From assembly GCA_002015125.1 (NCBI GenBank), contig MUYB01000031.1, positions 44,475 to 69,545 of the forward strand: a DNA stretch of 25,071 nucleotides. Reading direction: 5' to 3'. Made by a program: the position numbers and the translations under genes. The notes under the pieces were generated by a model. The model was not told the origin of the DNA. It did not search any database and saw only the letters and a program-made list of their open reading frames with translations. The DNA is from [Haemophilus] felis (GTDB taxonomy: Bacteria > Pseudomonadota > Gammaproteobacteria > Enterobacterales > Pasteurellaceae). Shown here in pieces: positions 8,774-18,232 of the stretch. The first letter of the stretch is position 1; every line of letters begins with the position of its first letter.

Positions 8774-9076
8774 CTATTTTTGAAGTTTAGCTTGAGTTTC
8801 TTCTACTCTGTTGCGTAATTTCTGCCCCGGTTTAAATGACACAACTCGACGAGCTGATACTGGCACACTTTCATTAGTTTTAGGATTTCTACCTGGACGA
8901 GAAGCTTTGTCTCTTAAAGTAAAATTACCAAATCCAGATAATTTTACTTCTTCTCCCTCTGCTAAAGCAGATCGGATTTCCTCAAAAAAATTCTCTACTA
9001 ATTCTTTTGCTTCATTTCTGTTTAAATTCAGTTTTGTTACTAAATTTTCAGCAAGTTCTAGTTTTGTCAGTGTCAT
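8774..9076 (-). CDS. ihfA: Integration host factor alpha subunit
   Basis: This 100-residue nucleoid protein pairs with IhfB to bind and sharply bend specific DNA sites, affecting transcription, replication and recombination. The sequence is diagnostic: LTKLELAE at the start, [22 protein letters not shown], and the DNA-intercalating arm RPGRNPKT with [13 protein letters not shown]. It begins 3 bases after the pheT stop, the same linkage as the E. coli pheST-ihfA operon, and is followed by a strong terminator hairpin. Confidence 0.97.
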   Translation of the reverse strand: MTLTKLELAENLVTKLNLNRNEAKELVENFFEEIRSALAEGEEVKLSGFGNFTLRDKASRPGRNPKTNESVPVSARRVVSFKPGQKLRNRVEETQAKLQK

Positions 9077-9079
9077 AAT

Positions 9080-11467
9080 CTAATCTCTCAAATAGGCATT
9101 AAAACGTTGTTTTAATTCAGATAATACAACTGAAACTACGGCGTTAATATCCTCTTCCTCAAGGGTTTTTTCATTATCTTGAATAATCAAGCTAATCGCT
9201 AAACTCTTGTGCTGTTCTGCAACTCCTGCCCCTTGATAAACATCGAATAAATTTACTTGGGTTAATTTATCACCAGCTACTTCTCGACAAGTATCAAGAA
9301 TATCACTTGCCGCAATGTTTTCTGCAACAACCAACGCTAAATCACGACGATTAGAAGGGAAACGAGAAATTTCTTTCGCTTGTACAACAGGACGATTTGC
9401 AATGGCATTCCATAAGATCTCAAACACCACCGGTTTACCACTCAAACCAAGCTGCTTAACAACATTTGGGTGAAGAGTTCCAATAAATCCAATTTCTTCA
9501 CCATTCAATAAAATGGCAGCTGATTGTCCAGGGTGTAATGCGGGGAAAGATTTTGCTACAAATTTAACGGAATTACCAGTTGCCGTTAAAGATAAAATGC
9601 TTTCTAAATCACCTTTTAAATCGAAGAAATCCACATTTTCAGATTTACCACTCCAATGTTCGGATTTTTTATTTCCTGCGATTACCGCCGCTAAAACAAA
9701 CTCTTGGCGAACACCCAATTCTGCTTTGTCATCAGGTACAAAACGTAAACCTGTTTCAAATAAACGCACACGGGTTTGTTGACGGTTTTGGTTATATTGC
9801 ACTGCGCCTAACAAGCCACTTAGCAAGGACAAGCGCATTGCAGACATTTCTGTTGAAATTGGGTTTGGTAGAATTAACGCTTGTTGTTGTGGATGTAATA
9901 AACTTTGTACTTTTGGATCAACAAAACTATAAGTAATAGCTTCTTGGTAATCGGCATCTACTAATGCAGTTTTAATTCGAGCCAAATCTAAATCCGCTTC
10001 TTTGTGTTCACGCATACGTAGATGTGCAAGCGGTGCATTATTTGGAATACTGTTGTAGCCATAAATGCGCGCTACTTCTTCAATGAGATCTTCTTCAATT
10101 TCAATATCAAAACGCCAACTAGCAGAAGTAACTTGCCATTGTTCATCGGCGTAACTTACTTGTAAACCAAGACGAGTTAAAATATCTGTTACGATTTCAG
10201 TTTCAATGTGATGACCGAGTAAAGCATCTAGCTTATCACGGCGTAAACTTACCTGTTTTAATTTTGGTAAAAATTCTTCGTTAACGACTTCACAGATTTC
10301 GCCCACTTCACCACCACAGATTTCTACTAATAACGCCGTTGCGCGTTCCATAGCTTTACATTGCAATTCAAAATCAACACCACGTTCAAAGCGGTGAGAA
10401 GAATCTGTATGCAAGCCATATTGTCTTGCACGTCCTGCAATAGCTAATGGAGCAAAGAATGCGGCTTCTAAAATAATATCTTGAGTTTCAGTGCTCACGC
10501 CGCTGGCTTGTCCGCCAAAAATACCAGCCATCGCCAAAGGACCATTTTGATCCGCAATCACAAGGGTGTTGTCTTTTAATTGTGCGGTATTACCGTCTAA
10601 TAACACCAGCTGCTCCCCTGCTTTCGCCATACGCACTTGCACAGGTTGTGCCACCTTCGCAGCATCAAAAGCATGCATTGGTTGACCTAATTCCAACAGA
10701 ATATAGTTCGTCACATCAACCACAGGATCAATAGAACGAATACCACAACGACGTAGTTTTTCTTGTAACCACATTGGCGATTGCGCTTTCACGTTTACAT
10801 TTTTGATCACACGTAACAAATAACGAGGACAGGCTTCAGGTGCTTGCAAATCAATTGCCACTTTGTCTGCAATGCTGGTTTTCACTGGATCAAATTGCGG
10901 CGGCGTTACGGCTTGTTTGTTCACTACGCCCACTTCACGGGCAATTCCTGCAATGCTTAAGCAGTCCGCACGGTTTGGGGTTAGGCTGATTTCAATCGCC
11001 TTATCGTCTAATTGTAAATAGTCACGCAAGTTTGTGCCAACTGGGGCATCTTGTGGCAATTCGATAATGCCATCTTGCTCGACTTTAATGCCCAGTTCAG
11101 AGAACGAGCAGAGCATTCCTTCCGACGGCTGACCACGCAATTTGGTTTTTTTGATTTTAAAATCACCTGGTAACACTGCTCCTTCCACGGCACATGCTAC
11201 TTTTAAACCTTGACGACAATTTGGTGCACCGCAAACGATGTCTAACAAGCGTTCCCCGCCCACATTTACCTTGGTTATACGCAATTTATCAGCATCAGGG
11301 TGCTGAGCACATTCCACCACTTCGCCCACGACAACGCCTGAAAAATCGCCTGCGACTTTTTCAACGCCGTCAACTTCCAGCCCTAACATTGTAATCTGTT
11401 CACATAATTGTTCGGTGCTAATGGCAGGATTGACCCACTCTCGCACCCAATTTTCACTAAATTTCAT
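9080..11467 (-). CDS. pheT: Phenylalanine--tRNA ligase beta subunit
   Basis: This 795-residue beta chain of the alpha2-beta2 phenylalanyl-tRNA synthetase has the same length as the E. coli protein. Domains in order are an N-terminal [14 protein letters not shown] segment, an EMAP-like tRNA-binding fold (about 39-148, with [15 protein letters not shown] and IVCGAPN), the B3/B4 editing region, a B5 domain near 400-475, a catalytic-like core, and the C-terminal FDX-ACB anticodon-binding domain (about 700-795, [12 protein letters not shown]). The editing module removes Tyr mischarged on tRNA-Phe. The neighbours are pheS upstream, with an unknown secreted protein gene between them, and ihfA 3 bases downstream. 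Confidence 0.97.
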   Translation of the reverse strand: MKFSENWVREWVNPAISTEQLCEQITMLGLEVDGVEKVAGDFSGVVVGEVVECAQHPDADKLRITKVNVGGERLLDIVCGAPNCRQGLKVACAVEGAVLPGDFKIKKTKLRGQPSEGMLCSFSELGIKVEQDGIIELPQDAPVGTNLRDYLQLDDKAIEISLTPNRADCLSIAGIAREVGVVNKQAVTPPQFDPVKTSIADKVAIDLQAPEACPRYLLRVIKNVNVKAQSPMWLQEKLRRCGIRSIDPVVDVTNYILLELGQPMHAFDAAKVAQPVQVRMAKAGEQLVLLDGNTAQLKDNTLVIADQNGPLAMAGIFGGQASGVSTETQDIILEAAFFAPLAIAGRARQYGLHTDSSHRFERGVDFELQCKAMERATALLVEICGGEVGEICEVVNEEFLPKLKQVSLRRDKLDALLGHHIETEIVTDILTRLGLQVSYADEQWQVTSASWRFDIEIEEDLIEEVARIYGYNSIPNNAPLAHLRMREHKEADLDLARIKTALVDADYQEAITYSFVDPKVQSLLHPQQQALILPNPISTEMSAMRLSLLSGLLGAVQYNQNRQQTRVRLFETGLRFVPDDKAELGVRQEFVLAAVIAGNKKSEHWSGKSENVDFFDLKGDLESILSLTATGNSVKFVAKSFPALHPGQSAAILLNGEEIGFIGTLHPNVVKQLGLSGKPVVFEILWNAIANRPVVQAKEISRFPSNRRDLALVVAENIAASDILDTCREVAGDKLTQVNLFDVYQGAGVAEQHKSLAISLIIQDNEKTLEEEDINAVVSVVLSELKQRFNAYLRD

Positions 11468-11483
11468 TTATTCTCTCTCTAAT

Positions 11484-11969
11484 TTATTTCACAAGTTTTA
11501 AGTATAAGCCTTCAAAAATTAACTCATTAAAATAGGCATCAATATGATAAGTGCCCAAAGGCTCATCAAAAGAATTGGATTGCCAGCAAATTTCATAATA
11601 TCCGTTAATAATCTCAGATTTATTTACGTTAAACATCAATTTGTTAATGCTACCGTCAGCGGATTTTTCAATGGTGGCATCGTGCAGGTTGACGTCTAAT
11701 TTTCCAGGTGAACGGATAACCAATTTTACGGCATTTCTTTCTTTAGCAGGTAAAGCGTGAAAATCAATACACCAAGCGTGAGTTTTGGCTGAACGAGATA
11801 AAACATTAGAGGGTATAAAACGCTTGACTACGCCATTGTCTCGAGTAGAAATCGCAGCAGAAGGTAAGCGAGCTGATGCAGGTAATGTCAAATCTAAGTT
11901 TTTATCCGCCGCCGTTGCAGAGGCACTCAAAGAAAGCATCACAAGCCCCAAAGACATTAATTTTTTCAT
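11484..11969 (-). CDS. Unknown exported protein encoded between pheS and pheT
   Basis: I do not recognise this 161-residue protein. It begins with a clear Sec signal peptide (KK, hydrophobic stretch, SASATA then A) with likely cleavage near residue 20, so the mature part of about 140 residues is probably periplasmic or secreted. There is no lipobox cysteine, membrane helix or enzyme motif. Two cysteines (in HAWCIDFHAL and YEICWQSN) could form a disulfide, and alternating hydrophobics suggest a beta-rich fold. It lies 9 bases after pheS and 16 before pheT, so it is almost certainly co-transcribed with, and perhaps translationally tuned by, the synthetase operon. E. coli has no gene there. Codon use looks like the neighbours, so no recent foreign origin is evident. 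Confidence 0.75.
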   Translation of the reverse strand: MKKLMSLGLVMLSLSASATAADKNLDLTLPASARLPSAAISTRDNGVVKRFIPSNVLSRSAKTHAWCIDFHALPAKERNAVKLVIRSPGKLDVNLHDATIEKSADGSINKLMFNVNKSEIINGYYEICWQSNSFDEPLGTYHIDAYFNELIFEGLYLKLVK

Positions 11970-11978
11970 TTGTAGTTC

Positions 11979-13001
<1,023 letters not shown>

Positions 13002-13070
13002 TTAATCATAATACTAACGATGTAAAAAATCACGATTTTATTCACCTAAATTTTTAACAAAATTAAGATG

Positions 13071-13730
13071 TTATTTAACTAAATAATGAATTTGTGTTAC
13101 GACAGATTGCTTTTGGAAAAAAATCCCCTCTTTGGGCAAAGATTGAATATCTAAATTCTCACCTTGATACTCAAATTGCAATCTATAGGCGTGTAGATAA
13201 GTACGATCTACATCCAAATCATTTCCGCCATAAAGAGAATCACCTAAAATTGGGCTACTTAAACTTTTCATTGCAACACGCAACTGATGAGTTTTGCCTG
13301 TTTTGGGCATCAAAATAAATAGACGCAAATTAGGCTCGCAAGTCATTGAATAAAAACGCGTAATCGCAGGATTTTGTTTACTCAAACAAAGCTTCCAAGC
13401 ACCACGGCGTGCTTTTTCCATATCGCCGATAATCAGTCCTTGCTTTTTCTTCGGCTTATGAGTTGATAAGGCAAGATAAGTTTTTTGAATACGATGCTCA
13501 GCAAATAATTGTGAGAGCGTACTTGCAGACCTTTCATTAAGAGCTAATATCAACAAACCGGAGGTAAGTTTATCTAAACGGTGAACTAACCAAACTTGTT
13601 GAACATTGAGTTGTTTTGCCACCAAACTAGTCAAACCTATTTCCGCATTATCTTTATGTACACTGATACCGCAAGGCTTATTGATAATCACAAAATCCTG
13701 ATGAGCATAAATAACATCAAAATCACACAT
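13071..13730 (-). CDS. RluA-family RNA pseudouridine synthase, small single-domain type
   Basis: This 219-residue enzyme isomerises a uridine in RNA to pseudouridine. The catalytic aspartate is Asp53 in VHRLDKLTSGLL; other family blocks are INKPCGISVHKD, the KTYLAL segment, and GKTHQLRVAMKSLSSPILGDSLYGG. It has no N-terminal S4 domain and is shorter than RluA/C/D, which fits the small uncharacterised Rlu group found in Haemophilus and marine gamma-proteobacteria. The target (tRNA or rRNA) is unknown. It starts 4 bases after the RNase AM gene with no clear ribosome site, so coupling is likely. Confidence 0.88.
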   Translation of the reverse strand: MCDFDVIYAHQDFVIINKPCGISVHKDNAEIGLTSLVAKQLNVQQVWLVHRLDKLTSGLLILALNERSASTLSQLFAEHRIQKTYLALSTHKPKKKQGLIIGDMEKARRGAWKLCLSKQNPAITRFYSMTCEPNLRLFILMPKTGKTHQLRVAMKSLSSPILGDSLYGGNDLDVDRTYLHAYRLQFEYQGENLDIQSLPKEGIFFQKQSVVTQIHYLVK

Positions 13731-13734
13731 AACA

Positions 13735-14589
13735 TTACCAATAAGACCAAATTGGCTGACAAGTTTCAGGGAGTTGTAAGGATTTGCCTAACTCTACCCA
13801 ACCGCAAGGAAAATGGAAATCCGACCCCACGGACGCCAACAAATCATATTCCGCCGCCCAACGAGCCAGTAACAAACGTTGATCTTTTGTTTGATTACAA
13901 CCCGCTACTTCAATTCCATCACCACCCCATGATTTAAAATCTGCAATTAAATTTTTAATCCATTTATTGGTTAAGGTGTAGCGCAACGGATGGGCTAACA
14001 CTGCTAAACCACCAGCTTGATGAATTGCTTTTATTGCAGTTTCAATATCAATCCATTCTGCTTTCACATAAGCAGATTTGCCCTGCGCCAAATATTTTTT
14101 AAAGGCTTGATTTTCATCTTTCACCCGTCCAATTTGCACTAAGTAACGAGCATAATGTGCTCGAGTAACTTCACCATTAGCCAGACTTTTAGCACCTTCA
14201 AAGGCATTCTCTATACCCGCTTTTTCTAATTTCTTAGCGATGTCTATGGCCCGTTGTTGGCGTAATTCTGCTTGCTTGGCTAAAAGCGCGTTAATTTGTT
14301 GATTAGTTTTATCAAAATTTAATCCCACGATATGAATGCCTCGGTTTTGCCAGCTAGTGGAAATTTCCACACCGTTAATCAACCGAATGCCCTGCTTTTG
14401 CGCTTCCAACGCCGCTTCATCTAAACCGCTAATGGTATCGTGATCTGTTAATGCCAGCACGGTGACGCCTTGCAGTGCCGCCCGTTGCACCACCTCCGTC
14501 GGCGTTAACACACCGTCAGAAGCGGTGCTATGACAATGTAAATCGTAACTATGTAAATTATGGCTATGTAAATCGTAATTGGCAGACAT
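13735..14589 (-). CDS. rnm: PHP-domain 5'-3' exonuclease (RNase AM / TrpH / YciV family)
   Basis: This 284-residue PHP metallo-phosphoesterase is of the E. coli YciV (RNase AM) type, which trims RNA 5' ends in rRNA maturation and also degrades short nucleotides. Metal-binding motifs are DLHCHSTASDG (from residue 16), LTDHDTISG, GVEIST, LAHP and GSDFHFP. The N-terminus is odd. Three five-residue units (YDLHS, HNLHS, YDLHC, residues 5-19) come from a 15-base DNA repeat, with the last unit holding the genuine metal ligands. The start ATG overlaps the pyrD stop by one base (TAATG), and the RluA-type gene follows after 4 bases. Function is assigned by family. Confidence 0.88.
   Translation of the reverse strand: MSANYDLHSHNLHSYDLHCHSTASDGVLTPTEVVQRAALQGVTVLALTDHDTISGLDEAALEAQKQGIRLINGVEISTSWQNRGIHIVGLNFDKTNQQINALLAKQAELRQQRAIDIAKKLEKAGIENAFEGAKSLANGEVTRAHYARYLVQIGRVKDENQAFKKYLAQGKSAYVKAEWIDIETAIKAIHQAGGLAVLAHPLRYTLTNKWIKNLIADFKSWGGDGIEVAGCNQTKDQRLLLARWAAEYDLLASVGSDFHFPCGWVELGKSLQLPETCQPIWSYW
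14534..14578 (-). repeat. Three-copy 15-base tandem repeat at the start of the RNase AM gene
   Basis: Units lie at 14534-14548, 14549-14563 and 14564-14578. On the minus strand they read TTACGATTTACATAG, CCATAATTTACATAG and TTACGATTTACATTG. The first and third differ at one base and the middle one at four from the first. The unit length keeps frame and adds five residues per copy. Confidence 0.9.
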
Positions 14590-15608
14590 TATTTAATTTG
14601 CTCAACCAGTTGTTTAATCAGTTGTGGGCCGTGGTAAATCATTCCCGAATAAAGTTGGATCAGCTCCGCCCCCGCGTGCAATTTCTCTTGCGCCGCTTGC
14701 ACCGAATCCACACCGCCGCTGCCAATAATGGGAATTTGTCCTTTCAATTCTTGATGCAAACGGGCGATGATTTGCGTACTTTTTTGTTGCAACGGTTTAC
14801 CGCTTAATCCCCCTGTTTGCTCCGCATTGGCAATGCCCTGCACCGTTTCTCTCGAAATGGTGGTATTGGTGGCAATTACGCCATCCATTTTGTGACGTTG
14901 TAGCGTATCCGCAATTTGCACCAGTTCCGCCTCCGTTAAATCAGGGGCAATTTTCACCGCAATAGGCACATATTTATTGTGCTGATCTGCCAAAATTTTC
15001 TGTCTTTCTTTAATGCCTTGCAGCAAATCATCCAACGCATCACCATATTGCAACTGACGCAAGCCTGGCGAATTTGGCGAAGAAATATTAATGGCAATAT
15101 AATCTGCGTAAGCATAAGCCTTGTTCAAACAAAACAAATAATCCGCCTTGCCCTGCTCTACGGAGGTTTTGGTATTTTTCCCAATATTAATCCCCAACAC
15201 GCCTTGAAATTTGGCTTTCTTCACATTTTCGATCAAATAATCAATACCATAATTGTTAAAACCATTACGATTAATTATGCCATCCACTTCGGTCAAACGA
15301 AACTGACGTGGCTTCGGATTGCCCTCTTGCGCTAGTGGCGTTACCGTACCCACCTCAATAAAGCCAAATCCTAACGTAGCAAATCCATCAATAGCGTCAC
15401 CGTTTTTATCCGCCCCAGCCGCCAAGCCAATAGGATTAGGAAATTGAATTCCCATAACCTTTTTCGGCGACCCTTGGGGCACATGAAGCAATTTATTCAA
15501 CACAGAATGGCAAGGAAATTTGCCTGCGGTTTTAAGTAATTGAATGGTGAGATTATGAGCGGTTTCTGGCTCAAGGGAAAATAACGCTTTGCGAATAATT
15601 GAATACAT
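14589..15608 (-). CDS. pyrD: Dihydroorotate dehydrogenase (quinone), class 2
   Basis: This 339-residue flavoenzyme on the inner face of the cytoplasmic membrane oxidises dihydroorotate to orotate and passes electrons to quinone in pyrimidine synthesis. Class 2 marks are the N-terminal helical membrane-association segment ([24 protein letters not shown]), then [53 protein letters not shown] (with the catalytic serine), [24 protein letters not shown] and IIGSGGV. The length matches E. coli PyrD (336). The gene heads a tight three-gene cluster with the RNase AM and pseudouridine synthase genes and is divergent from the second TonB receptor. Confidence 0.97.
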   Translation of the reverse strand: MYSIIRKALFSLEPETAHNLTIQLLKTAGKFPCHSVLNKLLHVPQGSPKKVMGIQFPNPIGLAAGADKNGDAIDGFATLGFGFIEVGTVTPLAQEGNPKPRQFRLTEVDGIINRNGFNNYGIDYLIENVKKAKFQGVLGINIGKNTKTSVEQGKADYLFCLNKAYAYADYIAINISSPNSPGLRQLQYGDALDDLLQGIKERQKILADQHNKYVPIAVKIAPDLTEAELVQIADTLQRHKMDGVIATNTTISRETVQGIANAEQTGGLSGKPLQQKSTQIIARLHQELKGQIPIIGSGGVDSVQAAQEKLHAGAELIQLYSGMIYHGPQLIKQLVEQIK

Positions 15609-15699
15609 ACTCGTTTATCTCTCTGGATAGTTTAACTGTGAAAAATGGCAACATTATATGCTTTTTTGAGTTGAATTTGTATGCAGAGAGAAGAAGTTA

Positions 15700-15748
15700 T
15701 TGTAAATAAACGATCGATCAAATAGAATTGATAATAATTTTCATTAAT
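15700..15748 (+). promoter_or_regulatory. Promoter with Fur-box-like operator for the second TonB receptor
   Basis: TTGTAA (15700-15705), a 17-base spacer and TAGAAT (15723-15728) form a good sigma-70 promoter. A Fur-box-like sequence at 15730-15748 (GATAATAATTTTCATTAAT, 14 of 19 matches to the classic consensus) begins one base after the -10 and covers the predicted transcription start. Iron-repressed expression of the receptor-protease pair is inferred. Confidence 0.65.
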
Positions 15749-15763
15749 AAAAGAGGATAAAGT

Positions 15764-18157
15764 ATGAACCATTCTGCGCTCAATAAAACATTAATAGCAA
15801 CACTTATTGCAACCATTTTGAGCCCAGCGCTTGCCGAAAAATCAACAACAATGCTACCTGAAATTGTTGTATATGGGGAGCAAAATCAAGCTCTCACTTC
15901 TAGCCAAAGCGTCAATCAAGATAAGATGAAAAAAACGCCTACCACCAATGGCAATATTACCGATTATCTGCGTGATAACCCTCATGTGCGCTATGAAACT
16001 AGTGATCAAGATGGCTTTCAACGTGGGGAAATCAAACCTGAAAATATTTCCATTAATGGCGCAGATAGCAATCAAACCGCCTATTTTGTGGATAACGTCA
16101 ATGTGAATAACGAATTAAGCATTGACAGCGAAATTTTTGACGGCGCAATGCAAGTGCTCCCAGGCATCAGTCATACACAAGCTTATTTCTTTGATGCCAA
16201 TATGCTGTCAAAAGTAGAAGTGCAAGACAGTAATGTTTCTGCCAGTTTAGGCGGTTTTATGGGCGGCGCTGTAGTCGCAAAAACCAAACAATATGACGGC
16301 AAAGATAGACTCCGCTTGAAATATCGCACCACCCGCTCTAATTGGGCATCCTTAAATGAAGACGCTTCAAGTAAACAAATCTTAGAAAGAGTCCGTCCAG
16401 GTTTGGACGGTTCCGCAGATTTGCAACCACGTTATAAAAAACAGACTTTTAGTTTAACCGCCGAAAAAGGCTTAACGGATAATTTAGGCGTGGTATTTGG
16501 TTTTAGCCGCCGTGATTCAAACATTGCGCAATATCGTTTAATTGGCTTTGATAAAGAAGCAAAACTACATTTAGAAAATCATACCCGCCGTTCTGATAAT
16601 TTATTACTGAATGTGAACTGGCAAATCAATGATAATAATCGCTTGGAATTGAGTACGCGTTATTCTAATTATATGGAGAAAAAATATTCACAAACCAATA
16701 TTGATAGCAACGTCAAAGATTATCACACTGCTTATGGCGCCACCCTTGCTTGGATTCGCAGTTTTAACAGTGGTGTATGGACAAATACCTTAGCGTACGA
16801 CAAATTCCAAGACAAACGAAAATCACAATCCAATGAAGTGGAAACAGTCAATGTAGAAGATGAAAATAATGATCCTTTATATGACTATGAAAAAGGTGGT
16901 TACGGTGACAGCCAATTAACCCAGCAAAACATTCATTATTCAACAGAATATGCTCTTGAACCGTTTTCATGGGGTAACACTAATCACTCCATTTCTGTAG
17001 GCGGACTGTATCAAGCCTCTTTCTATGCTTTTAATCGAGATCAAGATGTCAATGCACAATTTGGCTTTGGTGAAATTGGTAATATAACCCTAACACCGTT
17101 GAGCACGACCCCAAAAGGTCAAGCGAAAACCAGCTACCAAAATATCGCCCTTTATGGTGAAGATTTAGTTAAGTGGAAAGATCTTGAAGTGCGCTTAGGT
17201 TTGCGTTTTGAACGTGATGACTATCTTAAAAATAATAATTTAGCCCCACGCTTTGTAGCGAAATATCAGCCTTGGTCGCAAACCGCGTTCACATTCGGGC
17301 TTAACCGCTATTATGGACGCTCTTTTTCCTCACTTAAATTAACTAATGAGATTCTTAAAATTAATCGAGATACCAGTAATATTCGTGATTTTACCGCCTC
17401 TGGTAAACTCAAAACCCCTTATGCAGATGAATTGAGTTTTAATGTGGAACAAGAATACGGCAATGCATTGTTTAAATTAGGTTATATTCATCGTGAAAAT
17501 AAAGATCGTATTATCCTTAAACGTAAACAAATCGGTTTAAGACCCAGTGGCGATCCTGAATACACTAAGTTTTATGCCAACGGTAATCCATTTAAAACGG
17601 ATATTTATACTTTCCAAGTGCAAAATATGGAGCTTTGGCAACTTGGTATGACTTATTGGAATACCTCATTTGCTTTTGATTGGCTACATACCAAACGAGC
17701 AGATTTCGTTACTGATATCAATCCAAATGAATTGGTTTATTTAGACGGTAAATTAATGACACGCCAAGCCATGCGACAAAAAGTCAACAGCAGTACGGAA
17801 GACTGGATTGCTCGTGTAGGTTTAGATATGAATATTCCTAAATGGAATTTGAGTTGGTCAAATAAAGTGTATATGAAAGCACCAATTCGAGGTTACAACG
17901 AAATTGACGGGAGCTTCCCTGACGATATTCCTCGCTTCCGCAGCTTCCATTATGGCAAACACACTCAATGGGATAGCAGTATTCGTTGGCAACCTACTAT
18001 CGCCCAAAAACATCAAGTATATGTACAACTTGATGTGTTGAATGTGCTGAATCAAACTCGAAAAATTCGCACCGTTAAACCGATTTCTAGCCAATCTGAA
18101 TACAGTATTTACACACCTGGTCGAGAATTCTGGCTTGAAGTAGGTTATGAGTTCTAA
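15764..18157 (+). CDS. TonB-dependent receptor paired with an M16 protease
   Basis: This 797-residue outer-membrane receptor has a signal peptide ending in SPALA (about residue 24), a TonB-box-like PEIVVYG segment, a plug domain ([67 protein letters not shown]) and a beta barrel ending in [10 protein letters not shown] with the usual terminal Phe. It corresponds to the HI1369-type receptor of H. influenzae as I recall it. An AGAGGA ribosome site precedes the ATG at 15764. Its partner is the M16 protease gene starting 75 bases after the stop. That pairing matches FusA/FusC and YddB/PqqL protease-associated import systems, so a small protein or peptide, perhaps iron-bearing, is the likely ligand. 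The ligand itself is not known. Confidence 0.92.
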   Translation: MNHSALNKTLIATLIATILSPALAEKSTTMLPEIVVYGEQNQALTSSQSVNQDKMKKTPTTNGNITDYLRDNPHVRYETSDQDGFQRGEIKPENISINGADSNQTAYFVDNVNVNNELSIDSEIFDGAMQVLPGISHTQAYFFDANMLSKVEVQDSNVSASLGGFMGGAVVAKTKQYDGKDRLRLKYRTTRSNWASLNEDASSKQILERVRPGLDGSADLQPRYKKQTFSLTAEKGLTDNLGVVFGFSRRDSNIAQYRLIGFDKEAKLHLENHTRRSDNLLLNVNWQINDNNRLELSTRYSNYMEKKYSQTNIDSNVKDYHTAYGATLAWIRSFNSGVWTNTLAYDKFQDKRKSQSNEVETVNVEDENNDPLYDYEKGGYGDSQLTQQNIHYSTEYALEPFSWGNTNHSISVGGLYQASFYAFNRDQDVNAQFGFGEIGNITLTPLSTTPKGQAKTSYQNIALYGEDLVKWKDLEVRLGLRFERDDYLKNNNLAPRFVAKYQPWSQTAFTFGLNRYYGRSFSSLKLTNEILKINRDTSNIRDFTASGKLKTPYADELSFNVEQEYGNALFKLGYIHRENKDRIILKRKQIGLRPSGDPEYTKFYANGNPFKTDIYTFQVQNMELWQLGMTYWNTSFAFDWLHTKRADFVTDINPNELVYLDGKLMTRQAMRQKVNSSTEDWIARVGLDMNIPKWNLSWSNKVYMKAPIRGYNEIDGSFPDDIPRFRSFHYGKHTQWDSSIRWQPTIAQKHQVYVQLDVLNVLNQTRKIRTVKPISSQSEYSIYTPGREFWLEVGYEF

Positions 18158-18175
18158 TTTGATTTGATAAACCGA

Positions 18176-18210
18176 CTACGCTCTGAGCTTGCTTGGTGCG
18201 TAGATTTTTT
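18176..18210 (+). terminator. Possible terminator or attenuator between receptor and protease genes
   Basis: CTACGC (18176-18181) pairs with GCGTAG (18198-18203) around a 16-base loop and is followed by A and a run of Ts broken by one A. It lies between the receptor stop at 18157 and the protease start at 18233, and could lower protease expression relative to the receptor. The stem is short, so strength is uncertain. Confidence 0.45.
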
Positions 18211-18232
18211 ATTTTTTACACCTGAAAAAACA

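Noticed and set aside
9513..9936. Open frames on the plus strand opposite pheT, up to 118 codons.
   Set aside because: They are mirror-strand shadows of a strongly conserved gene, with no ribosome sites or recognisable protein features.
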